Assembly (NCBI GenBank): GCA_002498455.1 | Contig: DAHO01000018.1 | Location: 1,122-9,844 of the forward strand | Source of the DNA: Euryarchaeota archaeon UBA602 | GTDB taxonomy: Archaea; Thermoplasmatota; Poseidoniia; Poseidoniales; Thalassarchaeaceae | Direction: 5' to 3' | DNA: 8,723 nt | Shown: piece after piece, positions 1 to 6,090 of the stretch | How positions within the stretch are numbered: position 1 is the stretch's first letter | How the letters are laid out: each line of letters opens with the position of its first letter | The notes under the pieces: generated by a model | Databases searched by the model: none | Told to the model about the DNA's origin: nothing | Seen by the model: only the letters and a program-made list of their open reading frames with translations | Program-made: the position numbers and the translations under genes

Positions 1-335
1 GCTTGTCTCATCTGGGCTAAATCCGTAGCCACTTTGTTGCGATCTCCATCCATCAAAGCATCGAAGTCCAAGACGATGTCAATTTCATCCGCCCCATCCG
101 CAATGGCCTGTTTGACCTCAGAAATTCGCTCGTATAAGGGACCGTCTCCGTTGGGAAAACCACCTGCGGCACAAGCGATGGTTCCCGAATAACTTGAACG
201 GGTCATTTTCACGTGCTCTGGCAAGACACAAATGGCTGCGAAGTCGTGATGATTTGCTTCTTCGAGAAAGGTCTCAATGTCCCCCTCAGGATCTAGCATT
301 GTGTAATCGCACAATCCAAGCAAGTCATCTGACAC
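1..335 (-). CDS. deoC: Deoxyribose-phosphate aldolase, C-terminal part beyond the left edge
   Basis: DERA (EC 4.1.2.4) reversibly cleaves 2-deoxyribose 5-phosphate to glyceraldehyde 3-phosphate and acetaldehyde in cytosolic deoxynucleoside catabolism. I translated this strand by hand. About 111 N-terminal residues are visible, including LLGLCDYTMLDPE (family N-terminal strand), DFAAICVLPEHV (counterpart of the E. coli AAICIYP segment; Cys36), AAGGFPNGDGP (the FPxG segment) and GADEIDIVLDFDALMDGD, whose Asp86 matches the catalytic Asp102 of E. coli DERA. The Schiff-base lysine lies outside the window. The protein resembles the E. coli-type branch. I chose the GTG at 333-335 because AGAGGCGA ends exactly 4 nt upstream, the spacing used by other genes here, and because the family alignment needs residues before the in-frame ATG at 297-299. 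A GTG at 348-350 is the alternative start. The gene is divergent from its right-hand neighbour. The family call is secure; the start is less so. Confidence 0.9.
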   Translation of the reverse strand, partial: MSDDLLGLCDYTMLDPEGDIETFLEEANHHDFAAICVLPEHVKMTRSSYSGTIACAAGGFPNGDGPLYERISEVKQAIADGADEIDIVLDFDALMDGDRNKVATDLAQMRQ

Positions 336-339
336 GAAA

Positions 340-347
340 TCGCCTCT
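340..347 (-). promoter_or_regulatory. Ribosome binding site deciding the deoC GTG start
   Basis: On the minus strand AGAGGCGA matches the SD core GGAGGTGA at 6 of 8 positions and is followed by TTTC and then GTG (335-333). The 4-nt spacing equals that of the genes starting at 428, 6095 and 7279, so this GTG is favoured over the ATG at 297-299 and the GTG at 348-350. Confidence 0.55.
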
Positions 348-389
348 CACATGTGCGTCATAGTCTTTGCACAATGAGACACCGGTTGA

Positions 390-401
390 CTCAAATTTGA
401 G
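390..401. promoter_or_regulatory. Perfect 12-bp palindrome in divergent promoter region
   Basis: CTCAAATTTGAG is a perfect inverted repeat without a spacer. It lies in the 92-bp spacer between deoC (leftward) and the gene starting at 428. Its AT centre is about 32 nt upstream of the 428 start, roughly where an archaeal TATA element would lie for a short-leader transcript. It may be a core-promoter element or a dimeric regulator's operator. I see no second copy and cannot identify a regulator, so function is inference. Confidence 0.35.
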
Positions 402-427
402 AGATGCATTCGCGGGTCGGTGAACAG

Positions 428-892
428 ATGTCTGACCGAGCTGAAGTCGAGCGCGCGGTGGCAGAATGCCTCGGCTGGGATATATTGCCCTCAAACCAAC
501 GCCAAGATGGAATGACCTGCAAAGGCCCAGATGGTTCGATGATTGCCATGCGATTCGACTGGCCTTCTGTGGAAACGGGCAATCATTACCTCGAAGTTGA
601 AAGTCGGGAAAATCGAGAGAGCTCATGGAAACCATCAGGATTTGGATTGGCTCAGAAGAAAGCACAGTACTGGGCAGTGGTCAATGGGGAAGACGTCTTC
701 ATGGCCGATGTCAACAAATTGGCAAAACTCATCAAAAAACAGCGTCGTGAATTGCAAGATCACGTCTCTCGACGGAATCTGGAAAGTCGCGATAAGCGGA
801 TGTATGCCAGAGGGTATCTATTGCCGTTGGCAGACTTGGAGTCTTGCTGTTCGGTCATCTGCCCCAGTCCCGTTAACGCCCCTGAGGATTGA
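428..892 (+). CDS. Small protein resembling phage PD-(D/E)XK-like nucleases; catalytic set uncertain
   Basis: The protein is 154 aa, soluble and without signal peptide or membrane segment. Residues about 39-102 contain MIAMRFDWPSVETGNHYLEV, then a KPSGFGLAQKKAQYWAVV segment and a final VNKLAKLIKK helix. From memory this resembles a widespread small phage/prophage family with pattern EVKxDxxxxxTGNxxIExE...PSGIxxTxADxW, considered PD-(D/E)XK nuclease-like. The usual EVK is AMR here, although RFD and EVE are kept, so activity is doubtful. The C-terminal 50 residues are basic (KKQRRE, SRRNLESRDKRM) and end in a Cys-containing tail (ESCCSVIC). The start at 428 is preceded by GGTGA with a 4-nt spacer; an in-frame ATG at 404 has none. 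serC starts 46 nt after the stop. That the gene is real seems likely; the family assignment is tentative. Confidence 0.7.
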   Translation: MSDRAEVERAVAECLGWDILPSNQRQDGMTCKGPDGSMIAMRFDWPSVETGNHYLEVESRENRESSWKPSGFGLAQKKAQYWAVVNGEDVFMADVNKLAKLIKKQRRELQDHVSRRNLESRDKRMYARGYLLPLADLESCCSVICPSPVNAPED

Positions 893-938
893 AAACCACA
901 GGCACACCCTCAAAGACCGAACGCACTGGCATCGAGTT

Positions 939-2024
939 GTGCCCGAACGAATTCACAATTTTGGTGCAGGCCCCGCAGTCTTGCCGCTATCTGTGGTGAA
1001 TGCGGTGGGGGCGGCTTTGCCCAACCTCATGGATTCAGGGTTCGGCTTGTGTGAAATCAGTCATCGAAGTTCCACTTTCCAAAGCGTCGTCGATAGCGCC
1101 ATGGAGAGGGTGCGCCGAGTCCTTTCGGTCCCCGATGATTACACCGTTTTGTTTCTGCAGGGAGGCGCCTCACTACAGTTCTACATGACAGCCCTCAATA
1201 TCTTGAATGAAGGGGAAAAGGCAGATTTCTTGGTGACCGGAGGATGGTCGCAGAAGGCGCTCAAGGAAGCGGGTCGCATCGGGAATGCTGAAGCCATCTG
1301 GAATGATGAGGACAACAGCTTCAAATCGGTCCCAAGCGATGGAGAATATTCTGTTCGTGAAGACGCTGTTTATCTCCACTATACGTCAAACAATACGCTC
1401 TATGGAACACAATACCATCATCTTCCAGACAGTTCAGGTAAACCACGTATTTTGGATGCCAGCTCAGACATTGCGGGTGTTCCTCTTGATGTTAGCGCTC
1501 ACGAGATCATCTATGCCGGAGCGCAGAAGAATCTGGGGCCCAGTGGAGTGACCTTGGTGATTCTATCCCCTTGGGCCATGGAACGCTGTGGAGACAATCT
1601 GCCAACGATGCTGGATTACAACGTACATGCTTCCAAGGGATCGTTGTTCAATACCCCCAATACATTCGGCATTTTTGTCCTTGATCAGGTGTTCAAGTGG
1701 TTGGAAGAAAACGGCGGATTGAAAGGCTCGATTGCACGCAACCGCGCCAAAGCCAACCTACTCTATCAGGAACTGGATCGAACTGATTTTTGGGCCCCCC
1801 ATGCACACAAGGATTCACGCTCGGTGATGAATGTCACATGGAGATTGAGCAATCAAGAATTGGAGCCTACATTCCTCCAAGAAGCGGAAGTTGCGGGCCT
1901 GGGTGGACTCAAGGGACACAGAAGTGTCGGTGGAATTCGGGCAAGTTTGTACAATGGATGTCCAATGGAAAGCGTGGTGGCTTTGGTCGACTTCATGCGA
2001 GAATTCTCCGCACGCTACAATTGA
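939..2024 (+). CDS. serC: Phosphoserine aminotransferase
   Basis: SerC (EC 2.6.1.52) is a cytosolic class-V, fold-type I PLP enzyme. It transaminates 3-phosphohydroxypyruvate with glutamate to give O-phosphoserine in serine synthesis. The 361-aa product matches the usual length of about 360. It opens with NFGAGPAVLP, followed by EISHRS, the cofactor-phosphate loop LQGGASLQF, the PLP-aspartate region ILDASSDIAG, YAGAQKNLGPSGVTLV with Schiff-base Lys197 (E. coli Lys198), NTPNTFGIFVL, and a C-terminal GLKGHRSVGGIRASLYN. I start it at GTG 939 because NFGAGPA must lie near the N-terminus. The open frame runs back to 543, but those extra residues overlap the previous gene and look non-coding. No SD is visible at this GTG. 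pdxT, a subunit of the synthase for SerC's cofactor, starts 57 nt downstream. Function is clear; the start is good but unsupported by an SD. Confidence 0.96.
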   Translation: MPERIHNFGAGPAVLPLSVVNAVGAALPNLMDSGFGLCEISHRSSTFQSVVDSAMERVRRVLSVPDDYTVLFLQGGASLQFYMTALNILNEGEKADFLVTGGWSQKALKEAGRIGNAEAIWNDEDNSFKSVPSDGEYSVREDAVYLHYTSNNTLYGTQYHHLPDSSGKPRILDASSDIAGVPLDVSAHEIIYAGAQKNLGPSGVTLVILSPWAMERCGDNLPTMLDYNVHASKGSLFNTPNTFGIFVLDQVFKWLEENGGLKGSIARNRAKANLLYQELDRTDFWAPHAHKDSRSVMNVTWRLSNQELEPTFLQEAEVAGLGGLKGHRSVGGIRASLYNGCPMESVVALVDFMREFSARYN

Positions 2025-2081
2025 ATTGCAAACTGTTGTTCAAACGGAGTCGTCAAGAACGAGCACTGAAGCGGACAGAAC

Positions 2082-2651
2082 ATGGTGACCATCGGCATTG
2101 CAATGCTGCAAGGGGCTCGCCATGCCCATATCGATGCCATTCACAGAGCTGCAAGTGAGATGTCGTTGGACGTGGAAACCGTTGAGTTGCGTACCATCGA
2201 AGATTTGCAAAAACAACCGATTGATGGTTTGATGTTGCCCGGTGGAGAGAGCACTGTCATGCGTTTGCGTGGCAATGATGAAGCGAGTCAACTCTTGCCT
2301 GCCTTGTTTGCATGGATGCGAGAGGATGAGGCGCGACCTGTTCTGGCCACATGCGCAGGTGCAATACTTCTGGCTGACCCCCAGGACGGTGGCGTTCCAT
2401 TGGTGGATGCAGATATTGATCGAAACGCCTACGGCGGTCAAGTGGATTCGTTTGAATCAGCTTTAGATTGTGGATTCCCCGGTATTTTCATTCGAGCACC
2501 GCGCTTTGGTGAAGTCCGCGATGAAGTGGTGTGTACGCTATCGGGGGAAGCGGTAGGTGTGAGGCGAGGAAATCGATTGGCCCTCACATTCCACCCCGAA
2601 TTGAGCGAGGATTCTCGTTACCATCGAATGCTATTGGAGGCATGCGCTTGA
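2082..2651 (+). CDS. pdxT: PLP synthase glutaminase subunit
   Basis: PdxT hydrolyses glutamine and passes ammonia to PdxS, which builds pyridoxal 5'-phosphate from ribose 5-phosphate and glyceraldehyde 3-phosphate (DXP-independent pathway). The 189-aa class-I amidotransferase shows every landmark: IGIAMLQGARHAHIDAI at the N-terminus, LPGGEST (oxyanion region, residues 52-58), LATCAGAILLA with nucleophile Cys91, the RNAYGGQVDSFE motif, IFIRAPR, and LTFHPELS with His171 and Glu173 completing the triad. No pdxS is in the window. The ATG at 2082 is the natural family start but has no clear SD. The gene follows serC by 57 nt, and its 3' end overlaps the radical SAM gene and carries that gene's SD, so the two are probably co-transcribed and translationally coupled. 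Confidence 0.96.
   Translation: MVTIGIAMLQGARHAHIDAIHRAASEMSLDVETVELRTIEDLQKQPIDGLMLPGGESTVMRLRGNDEASQLLPALFAWMREDEARPVLATCAGAILLADPQDGGVPLVDADIDRNAYGGQVDSFESALDCGFPGIFIRAPRFGEVRDEVVCTLSGEAVGVRRGNRLALTFHPELSEDSRYHRMLLEACA
2636..2640 (+). promoter_or_regulatory. Shine-Dalgarno GGAGG inside the pdxT 3' end
   Basis: GGAGG lies 1 nt before the ATG at 2642, too close for normal initiation, but 7 nt before the TTG at 2648. If GGAGG is the first part of GGAGGTGA, the spacer to the TTG is exactly 4 nt, the register seen at 428, 6095 and 7279. It therefore favours the TTG, which overlaps the pdxT stop as TTGA. Confidence 0.6.
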
Positions 2652-3718
2652 TCGAATTTCCTTCCATCAACGAAGCCGAGGGCTGTATTCAATGCCAAAT
2701 AGGGAGCAAACTCGTGCTATTCGTCACGGGCCACTGTCATTGGATGTGCGATTATTGTCCACTTTCAGAAAATCGACGTGAAATTGATTTCATGTACGCC
2801 AATGAAAGACGAGTCGATATTGGAGATTGGGACGCCATCATTGAGGAAGGACGAGCCATGAATGCCACCGGGACCGGGATTACGGGTGGAGATCCCATGA
2901 TGGCCGCGGAACGGAGCATGGAAGCTTGTCGAGAGTTGAAGCGGGCCTTCGGACCCAAACACCACATCCACTTGTACACCAGTATTCCATTCAAGCCCGA
3001 AGTGGCTCAATCATTGGCTGAAGCCGGACTTGATGAAATCAGATTTCATTTGCTGAATCTCGATTACCAACGGTATGTCCCCACAATGCAGGCCTGTAGA
3101 GATGCGGGAATTTATGTCGGCATTGAATTGCCCTGCGAACCGGATCAAGAGGAGCAGTTGCACGAATTGGTTGAGGAAATGCGAAATGGACCTGCATTGT
3201 TTCTCAACCTCAATGAATTGGAAATCACGGTCGGTAACTATGACAACATGGAAGTTCGAGGATTCAACCTGTCGAGCGAGATTACGGCCGGAGCAGAAGG
3301 TTCTGGAGAGTTGGCCAGAGCCTTGCACGCAAAGGTCACACCCGATTACGGATTCATGGTCAAGTATTGCACGGCCTCCTACAAGGATTCAGGTCAACTT
3401 CGACGTCGCTTTTTGCGACGTGGTGAACATACCATTTCACCACATGAACAGATGACTGAGGACGGTACCATGGTCTTCGGCGCCATTTGGTGCTCCGATG
3501 ACGACGCAAAAGGTTGGAGTACTGAAATTCAATCGCAAACTGGAATTCCTGAGCAATTTATTTTCCACGATGAAACCCTGGGTCGGCTGGAAATCCCATT
3601 GAACTTGGCAGAGGAAATTGCCGATGTCGTCGATGCCCCAGTCGCCATGGTGGAAATTCACCCCACACACGAGCGATTGGAAGTTGGCGTCGTTTGGTTG
3701 AACGACTTTCGCCCATAG
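2648..3718 (+). CDS. Radical SAM protein of COG2108 type (PFL-activase related), substrate unknown
   Basis: From TTG 2648 the product is 356 aa; from ATG 2642 it is 358 aa. It has the radical SAM motif CHWMCDYCPL (Cys30, Cys34, Cys37), which would bind the 4Fe-4S cluster that reductively cleaves SAM. TGITGGDPM (GGDP at 80-83) corresponds to the SAM-binding GGE-type motif. The N-terminal order EGCIQCQIGSKLVLFVTG, CPLSENRR and YANERRV matches, from memory, COG2108, an uncharacterised archaeal family described as related to pyruvate formate-lyase activating enzyme. An extra CxxC (Cys13, Cys16) precedes the cluster motif. A later KYCTASYKDSGQLRRRF segment and the C-terminal third are outside the radical SAM core. 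The start is unresolved; the SD spacing favours TTG. The gene overlaps pdxT by 4 nt (10 nt if ATG), so coupling is likely. No substrate can be deduced; a cofactor-related or RNA/protein-modification role would be guesswork. Confidence 0.88.
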   Translation: MIEFPSINEAEGCIQCQIGSKLVLFVTGHCHWMCDYCPLSENRREIDFMYANERRVDIGDWDAIIEEGRAMNATGTGITGGDPMMAAERSMEACRELKRAFGPKHHIHLYTSIPFKPEVAQSLAEAGLDEIRFHLLNLDYQRYVPTMQACRDAGIYVGIELPCEPDQEEQLHELVEEMRNGPALFLNLNELEITVGNYDNMEVRGFNLSSEITAGAEGSGELARALHAKVTPDYGFMVKYCTASYKDSGQLRRRFLRRGEHTISPHEQMTEDGTMVFGAIWCSDDDAKGWSTEIQSQTGIPEQFIFHDETLGRLEIPLNLAEEIADVVDAPVAMVEIHPTHERLEVGVVWLNDFRP

Positions 3719-3740
3719 TTCGTACACGTCGGATTCAAGA

Positions 3741-4277
3741 ATGGGCGCCACTCCCCAACAACTGATGTCAGAGGATGAAACCGTCGAAGATGCGACTGAT
3801 GAAGTCGCTGAAGATGAGACGATTGAGCCCACCCTAGAGGAGAAACTCGCCGAAGCCATCGCTCGTGCAGAAAAGGCTGAAGCCGAAATCACCTACAAAG
3901 ATGCAGACATCATCAACATCCGTAAGCGAAATGCCTCGGATCGTGCAGAATTAATGAAATTCGCTGGATTCAACCTTTGTGGACGGATTTTACCCGTACT
4001 GGACAGTTTAGAACGAGCGCTCGATAACGCAGAGGATGGGCCACTGACGGATGGAATCCGGTTGACAAGAGACAATCTGCTCGATGCCCTTCAGGCCGAA
4101 GGCGTGACTCCGATTGAGGTCGGTCCTGATTTCGACCCAAACGTCATGGAAGCCCTAACCACCCTCCCTGCCACTGAGGAACACCCCGATGGATCCGTGA
4201 TCCAAACCCTTGAATCGGGTTGGATGTACAAAGATCGGGTGCTACGCCCAGCCCGGGTCGTTGTATCCAAGGAGTGA
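3741..4277 (+). CDS. grpE: GrpE, nucleotide exchange factor for DnaK
   Basis: GrpE dimers release ADP from the cytosolic chaperone DnaK (Hsp70). The 178-aa product has the standard design. An acidic, disordered N-terminus (about 9-32) comes first. A long coiled-coil helix rich in E, K and A follows (about 33-75), containing NIRKRNASDRAEL, then a helical region and a C-terminal beta domain. The GrpE signature is clear: FDPNVMEAL (131-139) and GWMYKDRVLRPARVVVSKE at the end. The usual His before EAL is Met here. Neither dnaK nor dnaJ is adjacent, unlike many genomes. The start at 3741, 22 nt after the upstream stop, has no SD; an ATG at 3765 (MSEDETVED) is an alternative and would remove only eight residues. 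The 3' end AAGGAGTGA supplies the SD of the next gene. Confidence 0.95.
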   Translation: MGATPQQLMSEDETVEDATDEVAEDETIEPTLEEKLAEAIARAEKAEAEITYKDADIINIRKRNASDRAELMKFAGFNLCGRILPVLDSLERALDNAEDGPLTDGIRLTRDNLLDALQAEGVTPIEVGPDFDPNVMEALTTLPATEEHPDGSVIQTLESGWMYKDRVLRPARVVVSKE

Positions 4278-4281
4278 GTTC

Positions 4282-4731
4282 ATGGATGATAGAAGGTGGA
4301 TATTGATTCCACCTGCGATTTGGATTGCGTGCTTGTTGACCATCCACATCTTGGGAGCATTCACCGCACCCAGTTCCTCTGAAATCCCCGATGATTGTCC
4401 TGAAAACAGCAACAATTGTGAGCGTGTGATGATGGCAGTAAACGCCTCACCTGAAGCCCTTCATCAAGCCACCATGGAATGGGTTTCAACTCAATCTAGA
4501 GCAACGATTGAATTCGAAGATACTACAAGTTCACACACCGTATTCCACTCTAGATGGTTCATGTTCCCGGACGATTTCTTCGTTGAAACGGGGTGTACCG
4601 AAAACGGAACATGGATCCAAATCCATTCCGAGTCGAGATTGGGGTGGGGCGACATGGGAGTGAACCGGGAACGAATCGATGGACTGATTGAACATTTGTC
4701 AAATACACCATTTGAAACGAGTCCATGTTAA
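4282..4731 (+). CDS. Membrane-anchored DUF1499 family protein
   Basis: The product is 149 aa. It has an N-terminal MDDRRW stretch followed by a hydrophobic helix (about 6-27, rich in I, L, A), read as an uncleaved signal anchor placing the rest outside the membrane. Residues 38-140 resemble DUF1499: a DCPENSNNC segment (compare CPxSPNC of the family), then SHTVFHSRWFMFPDDFFVET, and the hallmark SESRLGWGDMGVNRERIDGL (117-136). DUF1499 proteins are exported or membrane-linked in many bacteria and in plastids, and their molecular role is unknown. AAGGAG-TGA lies 4 nt before the ATG and overlaps the grpE stop, so it is probably translated with grpE. Four cysteines in the outer domain (39, 46, 105, 149) could form disulfides. 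The final TAA overlaps the convergent nadM stop. The family call is fairly firm; function is unknown. Confidence 0.82.
   Translation: MDDRRWILIPPAIWIACLLTIHILGAFTAPSSSEIPDDCPENSNNCERVMMAVNASPEALHQATMEWVSTQSRATIEFEDTTSSHTVFHSRWFMFPDDFFVETGCTENGTWIQIHSESRLGWGDMGVNRERIDGLIEHLSNTPFETSPC
4728..4731. other. Shared convergent stop codons (TTAA)
   Basis: The DUF1499 gene ends with TAA at 4729-4731, and nadM on the other strand ends with TAA at 4730-4728. The two convergent reading frames therefore overlap by 4 nt in the palindrome TTAA, leaving no room for an intergenic terminator, so the transcripts must overlap at their 3' ends. Confidence 0.95.
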
Positions 4732-5273
4732 CCGACGGGTTCCCCACCAGTCCCCATGTGAAACAACCTGCGTTGCCAACCATTCTCGACAATCAGTTGG
4801 GCGACCGCAAGAGGGACATTGACACTCAAGGCCGCAATCACTGCCTCTTCTTCCATGACCGTAGACAACATTTGGATTGTGGCCCGAATTCGCCAACCTT
4901 GCCAATCTTCACGGTTTGCCAAAGGATGCTCAATAACATTCCAATCAGCCGCTCTATAGAGGTTTGCCGTTCCCAAATCGGTTGTGAATAATGTACCCGC
5001 TGGACCGTGGAATTTCTCTGCATGGCGCACGTAATTTGGAGGGTCACCCAAATCTGGAACATGTACGATTTCTGCATCTCTTCCAGCCAGCCAAGCACGA
5101 ATCATTTGCTCACGCTCGGTCGCGCTCCAAGGATTGTCCAAGGATGGTTCAGCCTCAGAAGAACCAATGCAAATACGCAATCCCTGATTCAATTCTAGGG
5201 CCGCTTCAATCATTGAAGCGTGCCCATTGTGGAAAGGCTGGAAACGCCCCAAAACAATCAGCGAAGGCTTCAT
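4728..5273 (-). CDS. nadM: Archaeal-type nicotinamide-nucleotide adenylyltransferase family protein
   Basis: NadM (EC 2.7.7.1) joins NMN and ATP to make NAD+ in the cytosol. The 181-aa product starts with VLGRFQPFHNGHASMIEAA, carrying the nucleotidyltransferase HxGH motif (His15, His18). RICIGSSEAEPSLDNPWSAT (33-52) and ERE follow, matching the archaeal NadM pattern ICIGSAQ...RDPFTAGER, then a VHVPDL strand. In characterised archaeal enzymes a motif of the type SGTEVRR contacts the ATP phosphates. Here the aligned segment is QGWRIRA (about 125-131): the Arg is kept but the Ser and Thr are gone, so activity or substrate could differ. The start is well supported, since GGAGGT (minus strand, 5285-5280) sits in the same register as other SDs here. 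It overlaps the upstream 236-aa gene by ATGA, so the two form a leftward operon. Related cytidylyl/adenylyltransferases are the main alternative. Confidence 0.86.
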   Translation of the reverse strand: MKPSLIVLGRFQPFHNGHASMIEAALELNQGLRICIGSSEAEPSLDNPWSATEREQMIRAWLAGRDAEIVHVPDLGDPPNYVRHAEKFHGPAGTLFTTDLGTANLYRAADWNVIEHPLANREDWQGWRIRATIQMLSTVMEEEAVIAALSVNVPLAVAQLIVENGWQRRLFHMGTGGEPVG

Positions 5274-5980
5274 TCCAATACCTCCGGAAGGCCATTTTCA
5301 AGTAAATTCTGCAAATTCCACTGCCCTTGACCCCATGCAGATGCTTCAGTCCAATCGCGACCGACCATCAAGAACAATTCCGGCAACAATGCGGTTTGCA
5401 ACGTTCTATGCAGAACATCTGCTGTGGTTTGGTGAGATTCCATTGTCGGTAAAATCCGTGCATCCTTGTTGGGATCCAACGTTTCGCCCATGTCTTCTCT
5501 CTGTGCCATCCATGACATCACGACAGACTCCGCAAACTCGTCGGGTTGAGTGGACGAAACCGCAGCTTTCGCATCAACCCAAGTGGAGTCCGAATACAGA
5601 TCTTCAATGTCAGAGATGGTCCGACCCAACAACACATCAAGATACAACATTGCACGCCCTTCCCAGCATCGGAACGAGCCTGGGCTGGCCAAATCGGACA
5701 ACAGTCGAAGACCGTTTGCCGCTTCTTCAAGTGGAATCTGTGAAAGATCTTGGAGAAATCCTGCTGGGGTCCAATCCACGGGCTGTTCATCATACCAATC
5801 CAAGAATTCCGCTTCCGCATCGATATCAAAAGCACGATCTAGAGACGGGATTTCATCCGGGCGTTTGTTCCGTAACTCACCCTTTGAAAGTGCCAATGCC
5901 AATTGGTCACCCGGCAGCGAACACAAGCCTCGAAACACGGCGATATCGACCAAACGGGCGACCAAGTCCACCGAGGCCAT
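5270..5980 (-). CDS. Uncharacterised 236-aa protein co-transcribed with nadM
   Basis: I do not recognise a family. The product looks soluble and mostly helical, with no signal peptide or membrane span. It is acidic and rich in Leu and Trp, with segments such as AEFLDWYDEQPVDW, RCWEGRAMLYLDVLLG, ISDIEDLYSDSTWVDAKAAV and a C-terminal LPELFLMVGRDWTEASAWGQ. There are only two cysteines and no obvious metal-binding or P-loop motif. The coding strand is chosen because its stop overlaps the nadM start (ATGA, 5273-5270), and because the antisense frame at 5227-6042 has low-complexity, Pro/Arg/Ser-rich content typical of a shadow. The ATG at 5980 is the first usable start; a GGCGGTGG stretch lies only 1 nt upstream, so SD support is weak. 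Tight coupling to nadM suggests a link to NAD metabolism or simply shared expression; that is inference. Confidence 0.78.
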   Translation of the reverse strand: MASVDLVARLVDIAVFRGLCSLPGDQLALALSKGELRNKRPDEIPSLDRAFDIDAEAEFLDWYDEQPVDWTPAGFLQDLSQIPLEEAANGLRLLSDLASPGSFRCWEGRAMLYLDVLLGRTISDIEDLYSDSTWVDAKAAVSSTQPDEFAESVVMSWMAQREDMGETLDPNKDARILPTMESHQTTADVLHRTLQTALLPELFLMVGRDWTEASAWGQGQWNLQNLLENGLPEVLE

Positions 5981-6052
5981 ACCACCGCCTTGTGCAACCC
6001 ATCCATCAATGCTCCCAATGTCGATTTAGCACATCGGATTGAAGAACTTGAG

Positions 6053-6071
6053 CCCGACCCGAAGGGTCGGG
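6053..6071 (+). other. Perfect 8-bp hairpin with GAA loop upstream of the Drg gene
   Basis: CCCGACCC (6053-6060), GAA, then GGGTCGGG (6064-6071) is a perfect GC-rich stem closed by a 3-nt loop. It ends 11 nt before the SD at 6083-6090, so in RNA it would be part of the 5' leader of the GTPase gene. It may control translation or transcript stability, or be a DNA-binding site. A similar hairpin with the same CC-GAA-GG tip lies just after the gene. Confidence 0.6.
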
Positions 6072-6082
6072 AGAGCCGGCGG

Positions 6083-6090
6083 GGAGGTGA
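6083..6090 (+). promoter_or_regulatory. Full-length Shine-Dalgarno deciding the GTG start of the Drg gene
   Basis: GGAGGTGA is a full 8-nt complement of the conserved 16S rRNA 3' end (TCACCTCC). It is followed by TACT and then GTG at 6095. It settles the start against the longer open frame that runs back to 5903 into the divergent gene. Confidence 0.85.

Noticed and set aside
194..400. Rightward 68-codon open frame at the left edge
   Set aside because: It lies opposite the clear DeoC coding sequence and shows no recognisable protein features.
543..938. N-terminal extension of SerC back to an ATG at 543
   Set aside because: It overlaps the 428-892 gene in another frame, and SerC proteins begin within a few residues of the NFGAGPA segment, which fits GTG 939.
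5227..6042. Long rightward open frame (271 codons) antisense to the nadM/236-aa gene pair
   Set aside because: It covers two genes well supported on the other strand, is rich in Pro/Arg/Ser/His without any motif, and its start lies inside nadM. It looks like a shadow frame.
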